Position numbers and translations under genes: made by a program. Below the pieces are notes generated by a model. That model searched no databases. It was given only the letters and a program-made list of their open reading frames with translations, and was not told the DNA's origin. From CAZXPY01 sp964643435 (lineage in GTDB: Bacteria > Patescibacteriota > Microgenomatia > Woykebacterales > RBG-16-39-9b), in NCBI GenBank assembly GCA_964643435.1, contig CAZXPY010000010.1, forward strand, positions 1 through 14,753: a stretch of DNA of 14,753 bases, in the 5' to 3' direction. Of the stretch, positions 1 to 6,109 are shown piece after piece. Position 1 is the first letter of the stretch; the number at the start of each line of letters is the position of its first letter.

Positions 1-750
1 GCAACTATTCCCTTACAACCACCACTCACCCCAAAACTGGATGAGGTAATTGCCTCCGCCTCTTCAAATTTAGTTATTAGCGCTTTTTTAATTATTGCCG
101 TCTTTGTTATTCTCACGGTTTTGATTAAAGAAAAGGGCGAGATATTAAAAAAAATGCTTTTTGGCGGTATTGTTTTACCAGTAATAATCGTTACTATTTT
201 TTTAATTGGATCCACTATTTATTTAAACCTAAGTTCAGCCACTGGCGGTCCGGTTCACTGGCACGCAGATTTTGAAATTTGGAATTGCGGCCAAAAAGTT
301 GATCTCGTCGACCCCGAAGGTCTATCCAATAAAGTTGGAACCGCTACCTTTCATGAACATAACGACAACCGTATCCACGTCGAAGGAGTGGTGATAAATC
401 GAAGCGACGCTAGTTTGGAGAATTTCTTTAAGTTTATTGGCGGCGAGTTCAATAGCGATAGTCTAAAAATAGAAACCACTCAAGGTCTTCTTAACATCCA
501 CGATGGCGATTTATGCCCAAACGATCAACGCGGCTCGTTGCAAACCTTTCTTTACGCGACGAAAAACGGGACTTTTAACCAAATAAAGCTTAAAAACCCC
601 CAAGATTATATTATTAGCCCTTACGGTTCGATACCTCCGGGTGATTGCATTATTATCGAGTTTGATTCTACCCTAAAAGAAAAAACCGCTAAACTCTGCG
701 ACAGTTATAAATTGCAGTTAGAAAAAGAGGAGATAAAGCATGGGTCTTGA
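1..750 (+). CDS. Membrane protein with His/Cys-rich extracytoplasmic domain, 5' partial
   Basis: The reading frame is open from base 1, so the gene begins upstream of the window; 249 codons are visible. Two hydrophobic segments lie at visible residues about 23-42 and 52-77, followed by a hydrophilic domain of about 165 residues that should sit outside the membrane. That domain has clustered histidines (H86-W-H88, F-H118-E-H120, R-I-H126, N-I-H167-D-G-D) and four cysteines (C96, C172, C216, C233). A HWHADFEIW-type start recalls uncharacterised HxH proteins of CPR bacteria and archaea; I know no proven function. The histidines suggest metal binding and the cysteines suggest disulfides, both inferences. 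The stop overlaps the start of the CcdA-like gene by 11 bp, so the two are probably translationally coupled and work together. The TTG at 121 lies inside the first membrane segment region and is not a credible start. Confidence 0.8.
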   Translation, partial: ATIPLQPPLTPKLDEVIASASSNLVISAFLIIAVFVILTVLIKEKGEILKKMLFGGIVLPVIIVTIFLIGSTIYLNLSSATGGPVHWHADFEIWNCGQKVDLVDPEGLSNKVGTATFHEHNDNRIHVEGVVINRSDASLENFFKFIGGEFNSDSLKIETTQGLLNIHDGDLCPNDQRGSLQTFLYATKNGTFNQIKLKNPQDYIISPYGSIPPGDCIIIEFDSTLKEKTAKLCDSYKLQLEKEEIKHGS

Positions 751-1450
751 AGTTCATTTGCCTACATTAGGACTGGTTGTTGGTAGTGCGGCGATCGACA
801 GTATTAATCCTTGCGCAATTGGAGTTTTGATTCTAATGGTATCAGTAATTCTTTCTGGTAAAGGCACGATTACGCGGATGCTTTTTCTGGGTGGGCTTTA
901 CGTCTTTGCCGTCTTTCTCACCTATTTAATTGCTGGTTTGGGTCTGATTTATTTGCTCTCCTCAATTCCCCTTTTTGTTACCGAATATCTGTCGATAACC
1001 GTGGGCTCGTTTATTATTTTAGCGGGTCTTGTCGAAGTAAAGGATTTTTATTGGTATGGTCGGTGGTTTTCTTTAGGAATACCAGTCGTGTTTGTTAAAA
1101 AGATTCATCAGTTCGCCTCTAATACAACTGTACCCGGGGTAATCCTTTTGGGGGCGTTTGTTTCTGGGGTTGAATTGCCCTGCACCGGCGCCCCTTATCT
1201 AGCAATTATCACTATTTTGTCTCTCAATTTTAATTTAGCGGCCTTTTTGCTTTTAGTTCTTTATAATATAATTTTCGTTCTGCCTCTCCTGATAATATTA
1301 ATCTTGGTAGCGGCGGGTGTGAAACTCCATCATCTAAAAAAGTGGAAGCAAGATTCAAGAGGGTATATGAGGCTTTTCATTGGTTTGCTTTTGATTAGCT
1401 TAGGTTGGCTCTTAATACTAATAGCTAACGGTACAGTAAATTTTGGTTAG
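740..1450 (+). CDS. CcdA/DsbD-type thiol-disulfide membrane transporter
   Basis: A 236-residue polytopic membrane protein of the cytochrome c biogenesis/DsbD transmembrane family. These proteins carry reducing equivalents from cytoplasmic thioredoxin across the membrane through a pair of intramembrane cysteines. Both expected sites are present: D-S-I-N-P-C25-A near the first helix and G-V-E-L-P-C148-T-G-A-P-Y in the second half. About six hydrophobic segments are visible and the length fits CcdA rather than full DsbD, which has extra periplasmic domains. A Shine-Dalgarno AGAGGAGA (726-733) sits 6 nt before the ATG. The gene overlaps the His/Cys-rich membrane protein, whose four outer cysteines are a plausible substrate. 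No cytochrome c maturation genes are visible, so a general thiol or metal role is as likely as haem attachment. Confidence 0.85.
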   Translation: MGLEVHLPTLGLVVGSAAIDSINPCAIGVLILMVSVILSGKGTITRMLFLGGLYVFAVFLTYLIAGLGLIYLLSSIPLFVTEYLSITVGSFIILAGLVEVKDFYWYGRWFSLGIPVVFVKKIHQFASNTTVPGVILLGAFVSGVELPCTGAPYLAIITILSLNFNLAAFLLLVLYNIIFVLPLLIILILVAAGVKLHHLKKWKQDSRGYMRLFIGLLLISLGWLLILIANGTVNFG

Positions 1451-1468
1451 TTTTAGGAGGATGAAAAT

Positions 1469-1738
1469 ATGACTCACATTGTTAAAAGAAAAGGCCATCG
1501 GCAGGAATTTGACGAAAGAAAAATCTACGCTTCGGTATACGCTGCTTGTACTAATGTTAGCCTAGAAAAAGAGAGTGCTGAAAAAATTGCTAGCAAAGTC
1601 GCTAATACCATTAAAAGTTGGGTTAAAGATAAAAAAGAAGTAAGTTCTTCTGATATTTTTGATAAAGCAGGAGCTACCTTGGAAGAAATTAACCCAGACG
1701 TAGCCTTTATGTACAAAACTCACCGCGACATTTCGTGA
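1469..1738 (+). CDS. Stand-alone ATP-cone domain protein
   Basis: An 89-residue protein that consists almost only of an ATP-cone, the nucleotide-binding module found at the N-terminus of ribonucleotide reductases and in the repressor NrdR. Visible features are the V-K-R-K-G-H-R-Q-E-F-D-E-R-K-I start (residues 5-19), the helix with A-E-K-I-A-S-K-V, and the conserved end D-V-A-F-M-Y-K-T-H-R-D-I-S. The zinc ribbon of NrdR is absent, so it should not bind DNA in the NrdR way. A perfect AGGAGG (1455-1460) lies 8 nt before the ATG, 18 bp after the CcdA-like gene, so it is probably in that operon. Its last 19 bp overlap the end of the convergent kinase-like gene. The function is unknown; dATP/ATP sensing is an inference from the domain. 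Confidence 0.85.
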   Translation: MTHIVKRKGHRQEFDERKIYASVYAACTNVSLEKESAEKIASKVANTIKSWVKDKKEVSSSDIFDKAGATLEEINPDVAFMYKTHRDIS

Positions 1739-2352
1739 AAGTCCATTTTCGCTTTAATTTTTCGGATTAGGTTTTGAAGATTATTTGAATTTTGACTGGA
1801 ATCATAAATTAGAGGAGACTCACTTACTCCCGGAGCCTCTATTTTAGCAACCTCGTAATTAAAATAATCAATATCCATAATAAAACCTTCCTTATCTCCT
1901 GTCATTATTTCTACATTATGCTTTTTAATTTTTCGGTAGGCGAAATCTTTCGGACAGTTTAGATAAATTAAAACAAATACACCGCCAACCGCCGCAACCC
2001 TAGTTTTTACAGTTTCCCGTAGAGCTCTTGTAGCGATGTTGGAATCATAAATTGTGTTCACACCCATTTGTAAAAGCTTCTCTATTGTTGGGATTCCGAG
2101 TTCGTGAATTTTTTCGGTTTTCCGGTCAAAAAATGAGGCGCTCCTTGCTAGAAAACGACGCATACTGGCTTCGGAAACAACACAAAATGGAAGTTGTTCA
2201 GAAAGCCTCTGGGCTAAATAGGTCTTTCCAGAGGCAGGAATACCCGTCATTATGATTACGAGGGGATGAGGACTTTTGATTTGAGGTATTTTTAAAGTCC
2301 GGATATTATCGGTCACTAAGGTCTCAATATTTGGAAGACTTTTTGACTCCAT
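1720..2352 (-). CDS. P-loop kinase-like ATP-binding protein (AAA_33/zeta-toxin-like fold)
   Basis: A 210-residue soluble protein with a clear Walker A motif, G37-I-P-A-S-G-K43-T44, after a beta strand P-L-V-I-I-M-T. This arrangement is typical of small predicted kinases of the AAA_33 group, which includes polynucleotide kinase-, chloramphenicol phosphotransferase- and zeta-toxin-like proteins. Downstream are an Arg-rich stretch (M-R-R-F-L-A-R) and V-F-V-L-I-Y-L-N-C-P, where such kinases place the strand before the lid. The substrate cannot be read from the sequence. No antitoxin gene lies beside it, so a toxin role is not supported. No Shine-Dalgarno precedes the ATG; an extended -10 box ends 7 nt upstream, so the mRNA is probably leaderless. 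The 3' end overlaps the ATP-cone gene. Confidence 0.75.
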   Translation of the reverse strand: MESKSLPNIETLVTDNIRTLKIPQIKSPHPLVIIMTGIPASGKTYLAQRLSEQLPFCVVSEASMRRFLARSASFFDRKTEKIHELGIPTIEKLLQMGVNTIYDSNIATRALRETVKTRVAAVGGVFVLIYLNCPKDFAYRKIKKHNVEIMTGDKEGFIMDIDYFNYEVAKIEAPGVSESPLIYDSSQNSNNLQNLIRKIKAKMDFHEMSR

Positions 2353-2359
2353 GGTTATT

Positions 2360-2368
2360 ATTTTAGCA
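2360..2368 (-). promoter_or_regulatory. Extended -10 promoter of the kinase-like gene
   Basis: On the minus strand the sequence reads TGC-TAAAAT, with the hexamer at 2365-2360, and the ATG starts 7 nt further on. Transcription would begin at or next to the start codon. No good -35 box is visible at 16-18 bp. It is back-to-back with the promoter of the plus-strand hydrolase gene. Confidence 0.5.
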
Positions 2369-2387
2369 AATTATTAAATTAAATTTT

Positions 2388-2396
2388 TGTTAAAAT
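2388..2396 (+). promoter_or_regulatory. Extended -10 promoter of the beta-lactamase-like gene
   Basis: TGT-TAAAAT with the hexamer at 2391-2396, 9 nt before the ATG at 2406 and without a Shine-Dalgarno. The expected transcript start near 2403 leaves a leader of only a few bases. The -35 region is AT-rich without a clear box. It shares the 53-bp divergent spacer with the minus-strand kinase-like gene. Confidence 0.5.
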
Positions 2397-2405
2397 AGTA
2401 AATAA

Positions 2406-3323
2406 ATGAATTTAAAGATTATCACTGCGTTGCTTTTAGCCAGTTTATTGTTCTTCTTCTTATTTCTTTTGTTAGCTAACAAAAAGCAAAATTTGGTTTT
2501 GCCGATTCCCCTTTCTTCAAAATCGCTAGTTATCGAAAAATCGCCACCCTTAGAATTTAAAGTTAAAGATTTAAGAAATGAAGAACTCTCTAACCTAATT
2601 TTAGCGACAATAAAGGATAAAAAAGGGCATTTTGCCGTTGTCGTTAAAAACTTAAAAGGTGTTGAAAGATTTTATCTCAATCCCGAAGAAGAATTTGGTA
2701 GCGCCAGTCTTTACAAATTAGCGGTTTTAGTGGAAGGCTTTAGAAAAAAGGAAAACGGTGAAATTAAGTTCGAAGATACTTTGAAAATAAATTTGGATAT
2801 TGACGGCAATATTGTTGGAAAAGATAGTGATAATATCTCCCAAACACTTAACTTTCAGCTAGGAAGCTTATTAGAAAGAATGATAATTTTTTCAGATAAT
2901 CTCTCTGGCCAAACTTTAGGAGAGTATTTTGGTTGGGAAAAAATAGGTGAAACAGCGGCTAAATTTGGTTTAAAAAACACAAAATTAACGTCTCCGCCAA
3001 AAACAACCGCGGCCGACATAGCGACTCTTTTAGAAGGGCTCTACTTTGGTAAAATTATTAGTAAAGAAGCGAGTAGTGCCATGATCGATTTACTTTTAAA
3101 GCAAGAAATTAATAATAAATTGCCAGCAAAACTGCCAGCAGAAGTAAAAATTGCTCATAAAACTGGCGAGCTTGCTGATTTAAATCACGATGTGGGAATT
3201 GTTTTTGGTCCTAAAACCAACTATTTAATAGTAGTCTTGGTTAAAGACGTACCTTTTTTAGGTGAAAATGATTTAGTGATTGCGGACATTTCAAAAGCGG
3301 TTTACGATTTTTTTAATAAATAG
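2406..3323 (+). CDS. Membrane-anchored serine beta-lactamase-like hydrolase
   Basis: A 305-residue protein with a hydrophobic N-terminal anchor (residues about 5-24) and then a class A beta-lactamase/PBP-like domain outside the membrane. The three family motifs are present and in order: S101-L-Y-K104 (nucleophile and Lys), S163-D-N165, and K252-T-G254 preceded by His. The omega-loop region N-T-K-L-T-S-P-P-K-T (191-200) has no Glu-x-x-Leu-Asn, the element that activates deacylating water in true class A beta-lactamases. It may therefore be a peptidoglycan peptidase or a transpeptidase-like enzyme rather than an antibiotic-resistance enzyme; this is inference. The GH130-like gene follows after 10 bp. 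An extended -10 box just upstream suggests a near-leaderless mRNA. Confidence 0.85.
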   Translation: MNLKIITALLLASLLFFFLFLLLANKKQNLVLPIPLSSKSLVIEKSPPLEFKVKDLRNEELSNLILATIKDKKGHFAVVVKNLKGVERFYLNPEEEFGSASLYKLAVLVEGFRKKENGEIKFEDTLKINLDIDGNIVGKDSDNISQTLNFQLGSLLERMIIFSDNLSGQTLGEYFGWEKIGETAAKFGLKNTKLTSPPKTTAADIATLLEGLYFGKIISKEASSAMIDLLLKQEINNKLPAKLPAEVKIAHKTGELADLNHDVGIVFGPKTNYLIVVLVKDVPFLGENDLVIADISKAVYDFFNK

Positions 3324-3333
3324 AGGCGTACCT

Positions 3334-4269
3334 ATGGAGTTGAAAAGATACCCTAAAAATCCAATTTTAATACCTACCAAAAATTGGTGGGAGGAGTATC
3401 TTGTGTTCAATCCAGCTGCCACAATTTTTAAAGACAAAATTCTACTTCTTTACCGATCCCAAGGAAGAGATCGAATTTCTCGTTTTGGCTTAGCTAAAAG
3501 TAGCAACGGTTCTAATTTTATTAGAGACGATACCCCAATACTAGAAGGTGAGGAGAACAATAAGTACGAGCGGCTGGGAATAGAAGACCCAAGAATTACA
3601 AAAATTGGCGACACTTATTTTATTGTTTATACAGCAACCTCTGTTTATCCAGCCGACCAAAGTAAAAAAAGACTCGCCCCTTCTCTTTCTAGTGAAGTTC
3701 CTTGGCGAGTTCGGGTTAGTTTAACTACAACTTTAGATTTCAAAACTTTTACCCGACTTGGAGTTTTACTGCCAGATTTAGACACAAAAGACGGCTGCCT
3801 TTTCCCAGAAAAAATTAACGGTAAATTTTTACTAATTCACCGAATTTATCCAAATATGTATCTTACAACTTCACTAGATTTAAAAAATTGGACCAATCAC
3901 CAGGTTTTAGCGGTAACCAGAAAAGGAACGTGGGACAGTGAAAGAATTGGGGTTGGACCGCCACCTATAAAAACTGCTAAAGGCTGGCTCCTTATTTATC
4001 ATGGCGTTGATAATCAAAAGATTTATCGGTTAGGGCTTATGATTCTGGATTTAAATAACCCAAATAAAGTTCTTTATCGTAGTTCCAAACCAATTTTTGA
4101 ACCCCAAGAAACTTACGAAAAAGAAGGTTACGTTAAAAACGTAGTTTTTAGTTGTGGGGCTGTTCAAAAAAACCGTGAACTTTTTATTTACTACGGTGGG
4201 GCTGATAAAGTTATTGGTTTGGCAACTGTCAGTATAAGAGAAGTTTTAAATACCATTAAACTAGGGTAA
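3334..4269 (+). CDS. GH130-family glycoside phosphorylase-like protein
   Basis: A 311-residue single-domain five-bladed propeller protein of glycoside hydrolase family 130, whose known members phosphorolyse beta-mannosides. Recognisable landmarks are K-N-P-I-L-I-P at the N-terminus, F-N-P-A-A (25-29), L-G-I-E-D85-P-R, which carries the Asp proposed as general acid in the family, and W-D-S-E-R-I-G-V-G-P-P-P-I followed by G-W-L-L-I-Y-H-G-V. No signal peptide is present, so it should act in the cytoplasm. The ATG at 3334 is chosen because AGAGG (3322-3326) lies 7 nt upstream; a frame-open TTG at 3280 would add 18 residues read from inside the preceding gene. No other mannan genes are nearby, so the exact substrate is unknown. 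It is probably cotranscribed with the hydrolase gene. Confidence 0.85.
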   Translation: MELKRYPKNPILIPTKNWWEEYLVFNPAATIFKDKILLLYRSQGRDRISRFGLAKSSNGSNFIRDDTPILEGEENNKYERLGIEDPRITKIGDTYFIVYTATSVYPADQSKKRLAPSLSSEVPWRVRVSLTTTLDFKTFTRLGVLLPDLDTKDGCLFPEKINGKFLLIHRIYPNMYLTTSLDLKNWTNHQVLAVTRKGTWDSERIGVGPPPIKTAKGWLLIYHGVDNQKIYRLGLMILDLNNPNKVLYRSSKPIFEPQETYEKEGYVKNVVFSCGAVQKNRELFIYYGGADKVIGLATVSIREVLNTIKLG

Positions 4270-4279
4270 GCGCTTTTTA

Positions 4280-5773
4280 TTAGTAAGGGGGAGGTGTTGG
4301 ACTGAGTGGTGGTGGCGTTGGGCTGGGTGCTGGTGCGGGTTCGGTTGGCGGCGGCGTATAAGTTGGTGGCGTATAGCTAGGTGGCGTGTAACTAGGTTCG
4401 GTGTAACCAGGTGGTGGGGTATAAGTTGGCTGAGTATAACTCGGTGGCGTGTAACCTGGTTGCGTATAGGGCGGTGGGCTTGTTTGGTAATTATAATTCT
4501 GTTGGTAAGTAGGCGTTGTACTGGTTGGTGGGTAATAGGGTGAAGGATAAGTACCACTACCCTCGCCTTCGAAATAAGGCGGTCTTGTACCTAGATTTTG
4601 GTATAGAGCATCAGTTCGCTGTAGTTCCGGAGGCGGTACGGCACCAGGATTATTCTTATAAAACTCCTCTAATCTTTTAATTTCCTCTTCAGTTGGCTTG
4701 AATCTTTCCCTTAGCTCTTCGTATTTAGCTCTATCCTCTGGTCGGATATAATTTTCGGGTAGAAGATCTGGTCGAAGCGTCTTTTGAATTTCTTCTAATC
4801 GGACAGTCGGTATCCACCATCTCCGAATATCGGGTGGAATTATATCTCCGGGTTTGTAATCTTTAGCAAACCCTTGAAGTCTTTTTTGGGTTTCCTCGTC
4901 TGGTCTTTCTTGCTCTAATCTTTTTAACTCCTCGAATTTCTTAAATTCAACAAACCTTTGAAATTCTTGGGGGAAGAAGAACCTCTGCGCCTCATCAAGT
5001 CTCTTGAAATCGGCTTCGGGGAATACCCCCTCGGCCAAAAGGGCTCTTAAATCTTTTCGCAGGTCCTCTCGGGATGTATGAGCCACAATCCTTTGCGCTT
5101 CTTCATCACTAAGAATTCCTTGAGCCTTTAAGGCCTGGATTCTTTCCAAAACTTCTGGTGGCACAGCTGGTTTTCCAAGCGCATCAGCAGAACGGTCTAA
5201 ACCAAATTGGGAGGCCTCGAGTGCTCTCTGAATCCCCGCCCTGGCAGCATCAGGTACCCTGGCTAAAAGTTGCTCTAAAACTGTCTGGTGAATTGCCGCT
5301 CCTTGCTCAATTTTTTTCGCCAGATCTTCAATCTGGGCTCCGGACTCTTCTAAAACTTTCAAATTTTCAGTGGCAGTTTGTAGGGTTTCTTCATAACGAC
5401 CAAAAAACCGCGCCGCTAATTCAGTTTTATCTTTATTTACTAGGACTTGGGCTTCGGCTAATCTTTCTTCGGCTAAATCCAAGCGGACTTCCTCTTTTTT
5501 GACTGGATCAAAAGTAAAGGCAAGTCGGAAAGTTTCCCCAAAGCCTTTAACGAAATAAAATGGGTTATCGGGCTGTAGAAAGGTTGGTTCGCTAATTACC
5601 GCCGTAGCCGTTGCTTCCTGCGCATAAGCCGCAAGCCCCAAAACACTAGGTCTGCTTTCTAAATAGTAGGGACCCCAATCGTAAAAGGAACGAGGATCGT
5701 AAGCTTGTATGCCAGTGGCTAAAAATAGGAAAGCAAAAGTGGTTAGTAAAAAGATAAAAACTTTGGACAGCAT
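4280..5773 (-). CDS. Secreted DUF5667 protein with Pro/Tyr/Thr repeat tail
   Basis: A 497-residue exported protein. Residues 1-24 form a signal peptide with a hydrophobic core and a G-I-Q-A cleavage-like site. Residues about 64-175 match the DUF5667 pattern: P-D-N-P-F-Y-F-V-K, F-T-F-D-P-V-K-K and L-D-L-A-E-E-R-L-A-E, then helices with heptad-like spacing. Residues about 200-375 are highly charged and helical, rich in Glu, Lys and Arg, with several L-x-x-E-E-A-type segments. From residue 395 the protein is low complexity, dominated by Pro, Tyr and Thr, and ends in P-T-P-P-P-Y. The tail resembles wall-spanning or surface-associated linkers. DUF5667 has no known function. The start is supported by a promoter that places the transcript start 3-4 nt upstream. 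It ends 10 bp from the convergent GH130-like gene. Confidence 0.85.
   Translation of the reverse strand: MLSKVFIFLLTTFAFLFLATGIQAYDPRSFYDWGPYYLESRPSVLGLAAYAQEATATAVISEPTFLQPDNPFYFVKGFGETFRLAFTFDPVKKEEVRLDLAEERLAEAQVLVNKDKTELAARFFGRYEETLQTATENLKVLEESGAQIEDLAKKIEQGAAIHQTVLEQLLARVPDAARAGIQRALEASQFGLDRSADALGKPAVPPEVLERIQALKAQGILSDEEAQRIVAHTSREDLRKDLRALLAEGVFPEADFKRLDEAQRFFFPQEFQRFVEFKKFEELKRLEQERPDEETQKRLQGFAKDYKPGDIIPPDIRRWWIPTVRLEEIQKTLRPDLLPENYIRPEDRAKYEELRERFKPTEEEIKRLEEFYKNNPGAVPPPELQRTDALYQNLGTRPPYFEGEGSGTYPSPYYPPTSTTPTYQQNYNYQTSPPPYTQPGYTPPSYTQPTYTPPPGYTEPSYTPPSYTPPTYTPPPTEPAPAPSPTPPPLSPTPPPY
4346..4468 (-). repeat. Tandem 15-bp repeat coding YT(P/Q/E)PX
   Basis: Eight imperfect 15-bp units encode residues 436-476 of the DUF5667 protein, each reading Tyr-Thr-(Pro/Gln/Glu)-Pro-X, with one extra proline codon in the fourth unit. 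The units differ mostly in the third and fifth codons. Such arrays can change length by slippage while staying in frame. Confidence 0.8.
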
Positions 5774-5782
5774 CTATTATTA

Positions 5783-5812
5783 ATAATAAATAAGTAAGAA
5801 CCAGCTTGTCAA
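5783..5812 (-). promoter_or_regulatory. Sigma70-type promoter of the DUF5667 gene
   Basis: On the minus strand a consensus TTGACA (5812-5807) is followed after 18 bp by TATTAT (5788-5783). The start codon lies 9 nt beyond the -10 box and no Shine-Dalgarno is present, so the mRNA should be nearly leaderless. Confidence 0.65.
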
Positions 5813-5843
5813 GTAATTTCAATTTTTTGATTGGTTTTTCGCC

Positions 5844-5872
5844 TTGAAATTGGTAGCCTTTGACTATATACT
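5844..5872 (+). promoter_or_regulatory. Sigma70-type promoter of the carbamoyltransferase operon
   Basis: TTGAAA (5844-5849), a 17-bp spacer and TATACT (5867-5872) make a near-consensus promoter. The transcript should start near 5879, which excludes the frame-open GTG at 5876 and supports ATG 5885. The TTGAAATT around the -35 box is the right arm of an inverted repeat with AATTTCAA at 5815-5822. Confidence 0.7.
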
Positions 5873-5884
5873 AAAGTGGTTTTT

Positions 5885-6109
5885 ATGAGGTTGCTAAAAC
5901 TTTTTTGGAAAAAATGGCTACTGATAAGCCAAAAAATCGGCAATTTCCAAGCAAGAGTTATTTTGAGCGCTTTTTATTTTATCCTATTTTTACCGCTAGC
6001 CCTAATTTTTAAAGTCCTATCCGACCCCTTACAGAAAAAACCAACCTCGACTTGGAAAGACTGGAAACATAAAGTCGACAGCCTCGAAGAAGCGAGAAAG
6101 CAGTACTAA
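5885..6109 (+). CDS. Small SxtJ-like membrane protein
   Basis: A 74-residue protein with a basic N-terminus (M-R-L-L-K-L-F-W-K-K-W), one hydrophobic segment (residues about 25-41: R-V-I-L-S-A-F-Y-F-I-L-F-L-P-L-A-L) and the motif S-D-P-L before a polar tail. The pattern K-I-G-N-F-x-x-R-V-I-L-S and F-x-x-L-P-x-A-L-I-F-x-x-x-S-D-P-L resembles the C-terminal half of SxtJ-family proteins, which are encoded beside carbamoyltransferases. The assignment is from memory of the family. A GTG at 5876 would add three residues but lies upstream of the predicted transcript start. Its stop overlaps the next start (TAATG), so translation is coupled. Role unknown; it may tether or assist the carbamoyltransferase at the membrane. 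Confidence 0.65.
   Translation: MRLLKLFWKKWLLISQKIGNFQARVILSAFYFILFLPLALIFKVLSDPLQKKPTSTWKDWKHKVDSLEEARKQY

Noticed and set aside
121..750. TTG at 121 as the start of the first gene
   Set aside because: The frame is open to base 1 and a hydrophobic segment lies before 121, so the gene is 5' truncated by the window.
3280..3333. N-terminal extension of the GH130-like protein from TTG 3280
   Set aside because: It lies in the preceding coding sequence; ATG 3334 has an AGAGG at good spacing and begins the conserved K-N-P-I-L region.
4261..4557. 98-residue minus-strand frame rich in His, Arg and Pro
   Set aside because: Shadow of the Pro/Tyr/Thr repeat of the DUF5667 gene in another frame.
5158..5502. 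114-codon plus-strand frame
   Set aside because: Antisense shadow of the DUF5667 coding region without a ribosome-binding site.
5876..5884. GTG 5876 as start of the SxtJ-like protein
   Set aside because: The near-consensus promoter places the transcript start about 5879, after this codon.
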